Shown: positions 1 through 7,089 of the stretch, in pieces
Numbering within the stretch: the first letter of the stretch is position 1
How the letters are laid out: every line of letters starts with the position of its first letter
NCBI GenBank assembly: GCA_017521345.1
Contig: JAFXCU010000141.1
Span: 1-7,089 of the forward strand
Length of the DNA: 7,089 nt
Origin: Ruminiclostridium sp.
Lineage (GTDB): Bacteria > Bacillota_A > Clostridia > Oscillospirales > Oscillospiraceae
Direction: 5' to 3'
The notes under the pieces: model-generated
What the model saw: only the letters and a program-made list of their open reading frames with translations
Database searches by the model: none
What the model was told of the DNA's origin: nothing
Position numbers and translations under genes: made by a program

Positions 1-219
1 CTCCCGGACGGACCCAATGTAACCCGGCCCGCAAATGGCTTCCACTCGCTCCTTCCACTCCTCCGCCCGACCGAACCGGGTGTCGGTCCCTGCCGTGGTC
101 TCGGACAGTATGGGCAGAATATGGGGGTAGCGGGCAGCCGTCTCCTCCATGGCCGCCATGGTCTTTTCCAAGGTACAGAATGAACCGGTGAGGGCAAACC
201 CCACCCTGATCTCCTCCAT
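1..219 (-). CDS. dpaB: Dipicolinate synthase subunit B, N-terminal part (runs off the left edge)
   Basis: This is the flavoprotein-like subunit B of dipicolinate synthase (SpoVFB in Bacillus subtilis). With subunit A it makes dipicolinic acid from a lysine-pathway intermediate in the mother cell during sporulation. The frame is open to base 1 and gives 73 residues of a family that is usually near 200. Visible hallmarks are the nucleotide-binding-like start RVGFALTGSFCTLEK (residues 5-19) and the TDTRFGRAEEW segment (about 45-55), both typical of DpaB. An upstream in-frame ATG at 225-223 overlaps the dpaA stop codon. The GGAGG at 231-227 is only 1 nt from that ATG but 7 nt from the ATG at 219-217, so I chose the latter. 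It lies 2 nt after dpaA and is surely co-transcribed with it. Identity is from recognised motifs plus the neighbour; the C-terminal part is not visible. Confidence 0.9.
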   Translation of the reverse strand, partial: MEEIRVGFALTGSFCTLEKTMAAMEETAARYPHILPILSETTAGTDTRFGRAEEWKERVEAICGPGYIGSVRE

Positions 220-221
220 GG

Positions 222-1067
222 TCATTCCTCCAGTTCCCAAAGAATATGATAGACCGAATCCCGGATGGCCGCCGCAGCCGTGACAGGAGCCGTCCGTCCG
301 GGCAGGCCGGGGGCCTGCAGGACCCGCAGATCCAGTTCTTCGGCCTTCCGGCTGTCCACCCCTCCTGGCGCCGAGGCCAGGTCTAAAATAAACACCTCGG
401 GGCTCACCCAGCCCAGCCGTCTGGCATCCAGCACTTGGGCTGGGATGGTGTTTACGATGAGCTGGAAGCCTCCCAGCTCCCAGGTGAGCTCCTCCAGGCG
501 GATGCTCTCGTAGTTGTACGCAGCCGCCCAGGCCAGATCCTCATAGCCCTTGGCCGCCACGGTGACCCGGGCCCCCAGGGCCCGCATCCGGTGGGCGGTG
601 AGCTTTCCCACCCGGCCAAAGCCCAGGATCAGGACCCTGGCGCTGTGGAGGGTAAAGGGCAGCTGCTCCATGGCCACCTGGACAGCCCCTTCGGCAGTGG
701 GTACGGCGTTGGCCACCATACACTCCTCCCGGGCGTAGTAGTCATGGATCGGCAGGCCCCGCCTCTCCCCTTCCTGCCGAACGGTTTCTGAGACCAGCCC
801 TCCGCAGAGGACCTGCTCCGGCCTCATACGGTCCAGGACCTGGTCCAGGGGAATGGGCTGGCTGCTCAAGGGGGCGTGAAGCATCCCGTCCTTCCCGGTG
901 ACCGGCAGGGGCAGGATGACACAGTGGGCCAGAGCCAACTCTCCCAGGTCGCCCTCCTCCTGTCCCAGTCCCATCGTATGGACCGTATGTCCGTCCTCCC
1001 GGAGCAGATCTGCCAGGTAAACCTGACGGCGGTCGCCGCCCACCACCCAGATGTTTTTCTCCTCCAT
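222..1067 (-). CDS. dpaA: Dipicolinate synthase subunit A
   Basis: This is the dehydrogenase-like subunit of dipicolinate synthase (SpoVFA). It acts with DpaB to make the dipicolinic acid that fills the spore core as its calcium chelate. The protein is 281 residues, close to the roughly 297 of the B. subtilis protein. It has an N-terminal domain opening with VVGGDRRQ (about 8-15), a linker with NAVPTAEGA (about 120-128), a Rossmann motif GFGRVG (about 149-154), DLASAPGGVD (about 229-238) and APGLPGRTAPVTAA (about 252-265). The last two are family signatures. A GTG at 1073 in the same frame would add two residues, but AAGGAGG at 1081-1075 sits 7 nt before the ATG at 1067 and almost touches the GTG, so I chose the ATG. 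It is first in a dpaA-dpaB operon, with a possible sigma-K promoter just upstream. Some clostridia lack dpaAB and use an EtfA-linked route, so its presence is informative about lineage. Confidence 0.95.
   Translation of the reverse strand: MEEKNIWVVGGDRRQVYLADLLREDGHTVHTMGLGQEEGDLGELALAHCVILPLPVTGKDGMLHAPLSSQPIPLDQVLDRMRPEQVLCGGLVSETVRQEGERRGLPIHDYYAREECMVANAVPTAEGAVQVAMEQLPFTLHSARVLILGFGRVGKLTAHRMRALGARVTVAAKGYEDLAWAAAYNYESIRLEELTWELGGFQLIVNTIPAQVLDARRLGWVSPEVFILDLASAPGGVDSRKAEELDLRVLQAPGLPGRTAPVTAAAAIRDSVYHILWELEE
227..231 (-). promoter_or_regulatory. Shine-Dalgarno site of dpaB that decides its start
   Basis: Read on the minus strand this is GGAGG inside the last codons of dpaA, followed by AATGACCATG. 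Only the second ATG (219-217) has a normal 7-nt spacing. The first (225-223) would have 1 nt, which is too short for efficient initiation. Confidence 0.7.
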
Positions 1068-1074
1068 AGGCACT

Positions 1075-1081
1075 CCTCCTT
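1075..1081 (-). promoter_or_regulatory. Shine-Dalgarno site of dpaA that decides its start
   Basis: The minus strand reads AAGGAGG followed by AGTGCCTATG. The ATG at 1067-1065 is 7 nt away, while the GTG at 1073-1071 is 1 nt away, so the ATG is the likely start. The same geometry is seen at dpaB. Confidence 0.75.
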
Positions 1082-1086
1082 CCCGC

Positions 1087-1115
1087 CATCCTATGTTTCG
1101 ATACCCCGGCTGGTT
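1087..1115 (-). promoter_or_regulatory. Candidate sigma-K promoter for dpaA-dpaB
   Basis: The minus strand shows AACC (1115-1112), a 16-bp spacer, then CATAGGATG (1095-1087). The sigma-K consensus known from B. subtilis is mACm, 16-17 bp, CATAnnnTA. Only the last base differs. In B. subtilis the spoVF operon is sigma-K dependent, which fits. The weak point is distance: transcription would start near 1080, at the SD itself, leaving a leader of only about 14 nt. A short degenerate motif can also occur by chance. Confidence 0.35.
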
Positions 1116-1120
1116 CCATA

Positions 1121-1156
1121 TAGAACAAGCAGGGAGCAGCCCTTGCTACCCCCTGC
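1121..1156 (-). terminator. Possible rho-independent terminator after the aldo/keto reductase gene
   Basis: On the minus strand GCAGGGGG (1156-1149) pairs with CTCCCTGC (1136-1129). The stem is 8 bp with one G-T wobble and a 12-nt loop, and is followed by TTGTTCTA. It starts 29 nt past the reductase stop and ends before the candidate dpaA promoter, where a terminator would be expected. The loop is long and the T tract impure, and an alternative smaller hairpin uses the same region, so efficiency is doubtful. Confidence 0.4.
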
Positions 1157-1185
1157 CCTTTCGTTTCATTGTTTTTCTGCCTGGC

Positions 1186-2073
1186 TCACCAGTTCTTTTC
1201 CTCTTTGGTGCAGTCCTGCTGCTTTTTGCGCTCCTCCACCATTTTCGCAAACCACTCCACCATCTGGGGATCGGTATGAGAGAAGAAAGCGCTCTGTCTG
1301 GAGTCCAGCCCTTGGATGACCTTCATGTCCTCTTCGGTCAGCACGAAATCGAAGACCTGCCAGTTCTCCTCCATTCGCTCTGCATGGGTAGACTTGGGGA
1401 TCACCACGATGCCCCGCTGGATATGCCAGCGAAGGATCACCTGAGCCACAGTCTTGCCGTACTTTTCCCCGATGGCCTTCAGCTCCGGCAGATCAAACAT
1501 ATTGCCTCTGCCCTCCCCAAAGGGTGCCCAGGCCTCCACCTGAACGCCATACTTCTCATGCCAGCCTCTGCTCTCCTCCTGCTGGTGGAGGGGGTGCACT
1601 TCGATCTGGTTGACCATGGGCTTGATCCGGGCAAAGGATGCCAGGTCGATCATGCGGTCGGGGTAGAAATTGGAGATGCCGATGGCCCGGAGCTTCCCCT
1701 CTTCATACAGATCCTCCAGGGCACGATAGGCCCCATATACATCAGAAAACGGCTGATGCAGCAGACAGAGATCCAGGTAGTCCACCTGCAGCTTCTTTAT
1801 GGAAGCCAGCACGGACGCTCTGGTGGCCTCATATCCATAGTGTTCGATCCACACTTTAGTGGTGATAAACAGCTCCTCCCGGGGGATCCCACTTTTTGCA
1901 ATGGCCTGTCCCACTTCCTCCTCATTAAAGTAGGACTGGGCCGTGTCAATGGAACGATAGCCTACCTTCAGGGCATCCAGCACACAGCGTTCGCACTCCT
2001 CCTTGGTCACCTGGTAAACACCGTAGCCCAGCATGGGCATTTTGACCCCATTGGACAATGTCACATATTCCAT
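1186..2073 (-). CDS. Aldo/keto reductase (2,5-diketogluconate reductase-like, AKR5-type)
   Basis: This is a cytosolic NADPH-dependent reductase of carbonyl compounds, typically aldehydes, methylglyoxal-like dicarbonyls or keto sugars. It has 295 residues, slightly longer than the usual 270-285 because of a charged tail ending KEEKNW. The complete catalytic tetrad is visible: Asp43 and Tyr48 in SIDTAQSYFNEEEVG, Lys73 in TTKVW and His106 in DLCLLHQP. The barrel motif GISNF (132-136), NQIEVHP (155-161) and the cofactor phosphate loop IPKSTHAERMEEN (225-237) are all present, so the enzyme looks intact. The ATG at 2073 follows AAGGAGGT with about 5 nt spacing. It is divergent from a MerR-family gene and has a MerR-type promoter with a 19-bp spacer, so it is very likely the regulator's main target. 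The exact substrate cannot be read from sequence; detoxification of reactive aldehydes is inferred from the regulator type. Confidence 0.93.
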   Translation of the reverse strand: MEYVTLSNGVKMPMLGYGVYQVTKEECERCVLDALKVGYRSIDTAQSYFNEEEVGQAIAKSGIPREELFITTKVWIEHYGYEATRASVLASIKKLQVDYLDLCLLHQPFSDVYGAYRALEDLYEEGKLRAIGISNFYPDRMIDLASFARIKPMVNQIEVHPLHQQEESRGWHEKYGVQVEAWAPFGEGRGNMFDLPELKAIGEKYGKTVAQVILRWHIQRGIVVIPKSTHAERMEENWQVFDFVLTEEDMKVIQGLDSRQSAFFSHTDPQMVEWFAKMVEERKKQQDCTKEEKNW

Positions 2074-2083
2074 AAGTACCTCC

Positions 2084-2112
2084 TTGACGAAAAAACATAA
2101 AACATGTATAAC
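2084..2112 (+). promoter_or_regulatory. Sigma-A-like promoter for the merR-family gene
   Basis: TTGACG (2084-2089), 17-bp spacer, TATAAC (2107-2112) is a good sigma-A match pointing at the regulator gene, with start expected near 2119. It lies within the leader of the reductase gene transcribed the other way. The inverted-repeat operator at 2134-2151 would be just downstream of this start, a position suited to autorepression. The promoter is read from consensus only. Confidence 0.6.
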
Positions 2113-2124
2113 GAATGTAAGCTC

Positions 2125-2155
2125 ATTATAGAAGTTAAAGTAAACTTTAAGTCAA
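2125..2155 (-). promoter_or_regulatory. MerR-type promoter of the aldo/keto reductase gene (19-bp spacer)
   Basis: On the minus strand the -35 is TTGACT (2155-2150) and the -10 is a perfect TATAAT (2130-2125), separated by 19 bp. This overlong spacer is the hallmark of MerR-family controlled promoters, where the regulator distorts the DNA to realign the two elements. The spacer is filled by an inverted repeat. Transcription would start near 2118, leaving a leader of about 45 nt that contains the AAGGAGGT ribosome site. Confidence 0.85.
2134..2151. promoter_or_regulatory. Inverted-repeat operator for the MerR-family regulator
   Basis: The plus strand reads GTTAAAG-TAAA-CTTTAAG. The core TTAAAGT/ACTTTAA arms are perfect around a 2-bp centre. 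This matches all but one outer base of the box described for B. subtilis AdhR (CTTAAAG-N4-CTTTAAG). It sits exactly between the -35 and -10 of the reductase promoter and downstream of the expected merR start. Confidence 0.8.
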
Positions 2156-2179
2156 GGAATTTTTGATTGGGAGGGTCCT

Positions 2180-2626
2180 ATGATATACACGGTAGGTGAA
2201 ATGGCAAAGCGGTTGGGGGTCGCCCCCTCCACCCTGCGGTTCTATGACAAGGAAGGGCTTCTGCCCTTTGTCGATCGTTCGGAAAGCGGAATCCGCCTCT
2301 TCAAGGATGCCGACTTCGAGTGGCTGCGCATCATCGAGTGTTTAAAAAAGACCGGGATGCCGCTAAAGGATATCAAAGATTTTATCGTGATGGCCATGGC
2401 CGGAGACGACACCATTGAGGACCGTCTGGTTCTCATCCAAAAGCAGCGGGAATCTGTAGAGAGACAAATCAGAGAGCTCACCGAGATCCACCAGGTCCTA
2501 CGCTTCAAACAGTGGTATTACGAAACTGCAAAAGCGGAAGGAACCACCTCCGTTCCCCGTTCCATGCCCCTGGAGGAACTGCCGGAGGAATTCCGGGAAG
2601 TCAGAAAGCATCTTCGCGGAGAGTAA
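2180..2626 (+). CDS. MerR-family transcriptional regulator (AdhR/YyaN-like)
   Basis: This is a 148-residue DNA-binding activator/repressor of the MerR family. The winged helix-turn-helix is at residues 2-40, with YTVGEMAKRLGVAPSTLRFYDKEG-type features continuing into RLF (39-41). It is followed by IECLKKTGMPLKDIKDF (52-68) and a dimerisation helix at about 79-118 rich in E, R and Q. No metal-binding cluster is present. The only cysteine is Cys54, which by my reading aligns with the conserved sensor cysteine of AdhR/NmlR-type electrophile sensors. The start follows GGGAGGG (2169-2175) with 4 nt spacing. It is divergent from the aldo/keto reductase across an operator-bearing gap and ends at a hairpin terminator that overlaps its stop codon. 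Role as a thiol-based sensor of aldehydes or quinones is inferred; the family assignment is secure. Confidence 0.93.
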   Translation: MIYTVGEMAKRLGVAPSTLRFYDKEGLLPFVDRSESGIRLFKDADFEWLRIIECLKKTGMPLKDIKDFIVMAMAGDDTIEDRLVLIQKQRESVERQIRELTEIHQVLRFKQWYYETAKAEGTTSVPRSMPLEELPEEFREVRKHLRGE

Positions 2627-2659
2627 AAAAGAGAAAGGCATTTCTGCCTTTCTCTTTTT
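2626..2659. terminator. Bidirectional rho-independent terminator between convergent genes
   Basis: A perfect 15-bp inverted repeat (2626-2640 with 2645-2659) has a 4-nt loop, TTTC on plus and GAAA (GNRA type) on minus. The lower stem is A/T only, so it supplies a T tract in both directions. It begins at the last base of the merR stop codon and ends 3 nt before the stop codon of the opposing gene, so one element serves both transcripts. Confidence 0.92.
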
Positions 2660-2662
2660 CTG

Positions 2663-3268
2663 TTAATCCAGGAAGGAGACCCAGTTCATATCCCGGTCGG
2701 CCACCGTGTACTGGAGGCTGTTGTCCTCGATCTCAAAGTATTCGTCGGGAACCTCAAAGGGATTGAAGCCGTCCTTCTTCCAGAAGTCGCGGATGGCCTC
2801 AATATCCTCGGTGATGTCCTTCTCAGGCTCCTTGAAGCAGTTCACCAGGTTGTTCAGGTGGCCCAGCATCTTGTCAGCACGGGCGCTGTACTCGGTGTCG
2901 ATGCGGTACTCACGGTTCATCACGCCCCGGAAGCGAAGGGCAGACTCCTCGTCGTCCACCACGGTCAGGAACACATGGAAGATCAGGCCCAGGCCGCCCA
3001 GGTTGTAATATCCGTTGTAGTCCATCAGGTCCTGGGGCTTCTCCACCTTGGGGCAGGGGAACATCATCTCGGGCAGGGTGCCGCCATTCTCGGCACGAAC
3101 GGCGTCCACCTGGTCGTGAGGGATGCAGTCCACTGCCATATAGCGGGACATCCAGCCCTGGATCATGGCCTCTGCATCGGCCAGAGAGTGGAACTCTTCG
3201 AATCGGGTCTCATGGCGGTCATTGCCGCTCATGGCCTGCATCAATACAAAAAAGCGATCGTTCATCAT
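2663..3268 (-). CDS. Uncharacterised acidic cytosolic protein, 201 aa, downstream of murB
   Basis: I do not recognise this protein. It is 201 residues, acidic, with no signal peptide or membrane segment. The N-terminal third is mixed (DRFFVLMQAMSGNDRHETRFEEF), the middle has a hydrophobic strand-like GLGLIFHVFLTVVDDEES, and the C-terminal part is rich in D, E, F, W and Y (for example FWKKDGFNPFEVPDEYFEIED). The two cysteines at about 48 and 72 and a third at about 143 show no metal-binding spacing. Codon use resembles its neighbours and the frame is clean. AAGGAG (3278-3273) precedes two adjacent ATGs (3268 and 3265); either could be used. It starts 13 nt after murB and has no promoter of its own in that gap, so it is the second gene of a murB operon. 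A link to cell wall synthesis is not shown by sequence. Confidence 0.8.
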   Translation of the reverse strand: MMNDRFFVLMQAMSGNDRHETRFEEFHSLADAEAMIQGWMSRYMAVDCIPHDQVDAVRAENGGTLPEMMFPCPKVEKPQDLMDYNGYYNLGGLGLIFHVFLTVVDDEESALRFRGVMNREYRIDTEYSARADKMLGHLNNLVNCFKEPEKDITEDIEAIRDFWKKDGFNPFEVPDEYFEIEDNSLQYTVADRDMNWVSFLD

Positions 3269-3281
3269 GATTCTCCTTTGC

Positions 3282-4217
3282 TCAGTGTGTTTCGTCCAGG
3301 GTGCATCCCAGCATCCGGACCTCAGGTTCCAGTGTGACGCCGGTCTGATCCAGGACGGTCTGCCGCACCAGGCGGATCAGGTCCAGGATATCCCGGCAGG
3401 TAGCGTTTCCAACGTTAATGACAAAGCCTGCGTGCTTCTCCGACACCTGGGCTCCCCCCACGGTCTTTCCCTTCAAGCCGCACTGTTCGATCAGACCGCC
3501 GGCAAAATGACCGGGGGGCCGCTTGAAGGTGGAGCCGGCACTGGGGAACTCCAGGGGCTGCTTGGACCGGCGGCGCCGGGCCAGGTCGGCCATCTTCTCC
3601 CGAATGGCAGCAGGATCGCCTTTGGTGAGTTCCAGGCAGGCCTCGGTAATGAGCCAGGGCTTACGGGAAAAAATACTGGTGCGGTAGCCCAGTTCCATTT
3701 CATCCTTTTCCAGCCGGTGGAGGGTCCCCTCCTCGTCCAGGCACTCCGCCCAGCGGATGACCTGGACAAGCTCCCCGTCGTAGGCACCGGCGTTCATAAA
3801 CACGCCGCCCCCCATAGTACCGGGGATGCCGTGGGCAAACTCCAGACCGGTAAGTCCGTGGTCAGCCGCAAAGACTGCTGCCTGGGCCAGGGTCACGCCC
3901 GAGCCCACACGAAGGGTAGTCTCCCCTTCCAGCTCCAGTTTCATAAGGCCCCCGGCCATCTTGATGACAAAGGCGTCCACGCCCTCGTCAGCCACCAGCA
4001 GGTTGGAGCCTTCGCCCAGGAAAAAGGGCTTCACCCCTTCCTCCGCAGCCAGCTTCAGAATCACAGCCAGGTCCTCCCCGGTTTTGGGCAGGGCCATCAG
4101 GGCGGCGGGACCACCCACCTTGAAGGATGTGTGGCGGGACATGGGTTCCCGGGTGCGCAGTTCTAAGGCTGGCAGGGCAGCCTGCAATTTCTCTTGGAGT
4201 GTTCCGAATTGATCCAT
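3282..4217 (-). CDS. murB: UDP-N-acetylenolpyruvoylglucosamine reductase
   Basis: This FAD enzyme reduces UDP-GlcNAc-enolpyruvate to UDP-MurNAc with NADPH, the second committed step of peptidoglycan precursor synthesis in the cytosol. It has 311 residues, normal for the short Firmicute type II form. FAD-binding motifs are HTSFKVGGPA (29-38), LGEGSNLL (67-74) and GIPGTMGGGVFMNAGAY (130-146). The catalytic residues are visible: Arg179 in GYRTSIF, Ser229 in PSAGSTFKRP, and Glu299 in LEPEVRMLG. The segment AGGLIEQCGLKG (239-250) and SEKHAGFVIN (259-268) complete the C-terminal domain. The ATG at 4217 follows GGAGG with 6 nt spacing. It leads a two-gene transcript with the downstream unknown gene and has its own extended -10 promoter after the rpoC terminator. 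Confidence 0.97.
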   Translation of the reverse strand: MDQFGTLQEKLQAALPALELRTREPMSRHTSFKVGGPAALMALPKTGEDLAVILKLAAEEGVKPFFLGEGSNLLVADEGVDAFVIKMAGGLMKLELEGETTLRVGSGVTLAQAAVFAADHGLTGLEFAHGIPGTMGGGVFMNAGAYDGELVQVIRWAECLDEEGTLHRLEKDEMELGYRTSIFSRKPWLITEACLELTKGDPAAIREKMADLARRRRSKQPLEFPSAGSTFKRPPGHFAGGLIEQCGLKGKTVGGAQVSEKHAGFVINVGNATCRDILDLIRLVRQTVLDQTGVTLEPEVRMLGCTLDETH

Positions 4218-4249
4218 GGAATACCTCCATCTCTAGTTTCGTTGCCTCT

Positions 4250-4258
4250 ATTATAGCA
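4250..4258 (-). promoter_or_regulatory. Extended -10 promoter for murB and its downstream gene
   Basis: The minus strand reads TGCTATAAT, a perfect sigma-A -10 with the TGn extension. The -35 region at 17 bp spacing reads TACTTT, a poor match, and the upstream stretch is AT-rich. Extended -10 promoters tolerate weak -35 boxes. Start is expected near 4243, giving a leader of about 25 nt with the murB SD at 4228-4224. Confidence 0.7.
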
Positions 4259-4308
4259 GATTACGAAAGGAAAAAGTAGCTGTTTTGTAAAATTTCCTGA
4301 AGATAGAA

Positions 4309-4340
4309 ACACCGGCTGCGGAGGATACCGCAGCCGGTGT
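4309..4340 (-). terminator. Rho-independent terminator of rpoC
   Basis: A perfect 13-bp GC-rich stem (4340-4328 with 4321-4309) with a 6-nt loop starts 17 nt past the rpoC stop. It is followed on the minus strand by the T-rich TTTCTATCT. It separates rpoC from murB, which has its own promoter just downstream. The T tract is interrupted, but the stem is very stable. Confidence 0.88.
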
Positions 4341-4357
4341 ATTTTATTTGGAAAAAA

Positions 4358-7089
<2,732 letters not shown>

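Noticed and set aside
1129..1150. Alternative hairpin AGCAAGGG/CCCTGCT in the dpaA upstream region, considered as a riboswitch or operator
   Set aside because: It has a bulged base, overlaps the candidate reductase terminator and lies upstream of the predicted dpaA start, so a leader RNA role is unlikely.
1051..2100. Long plus-strand open frame of 349 codons opposite the aldo/keto reductase gene
   Set aside because: It is the antisense of a gene with a complete catalytic tetrad, a good SD and a promoter. Its own product has no recognisable domain, and it starts inside dpaA.
2092..2105. Tandem AAAACAT direct repeat in the reductase leader
   Set aside because: Two 7-bp copies in AT-rich sequence are likely chance and fall in the spacer of the merR promoter; no binding site is implied.
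3165..4166. Long plus-strand open frame of 333 codons opposite murB
   Set aside because: Antisense shadow in GC-rich DNA; murB on the other strand has every family motif, and this frame has no SD or family resemblance.

Overview
The window reads as chromosomal DNA from a fairly GC-rich, endospore-forming Firmicute. The evidence is strong AGGAGG-type Shine-Dalgarno (SD) sites, a dipicolinate synthase pair (dpaA-dpaB), a compact RpoC trigger loop without the large proteobacterial insertion, and sigma-A and MerR-type promoters standing out in AT-rich gaps. The GC content and protein flavour suggest a clostridial gut lineage such as Oscillospiraceae (Flavonifractor/Pseudoflavonifractor-like). That placement is an inference from style, not from a search.

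Layout, left to right: (1) 1-1067, minus strand: dpaA followed 2 nt later by the 5' part of dpaB, which runs off the left edge. Both starts are set by an SD that favours the second of two in-frame start codons. A possible sigma-K promoter lies just upstream. (2) 1121-2626: an aldo/keto reductase gene (minus) divergent from a MerR-family regulator gene (plus). The 106-nt gap holds a textbook MerR-type promoter with a 19-bp spacer and an AdhR/YyaN-like inverted repeat, plus a second promoter for merR itself. This looks like a self-contained reactive-aldehyde or electrophile response module. (3) 2626-2659: a perfect 15-bp hairpin shared as a bidirectional terminator between merR and the convergent gene. 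(4) 2663-4217, minus strand: murB followed by an unrecognised 201-aa acidic protein, 13 nt apart, read from an extended -10 promoter at about 4250-4258. (5) 4309-7089, minus strand: the C-terminal three quarters of rpoC, ending in a strong 13-bp hairpin terminator.

The window joins housekeeping functions (transcription, cell wall precursor synthesis), a sporulation function (spore core dipicolinic acid) and one small regulated detoxification circuit. I found no mobile element, RNA gene or CRISPR array, and no clearly novel multi-gene system. The best leads are the MerR/AKR regulatory gap, the uncharacterised murB partner, the sigma-K-like promoter, and rpoC being closed off by a terminator instead of running into ribosomal protein genes.
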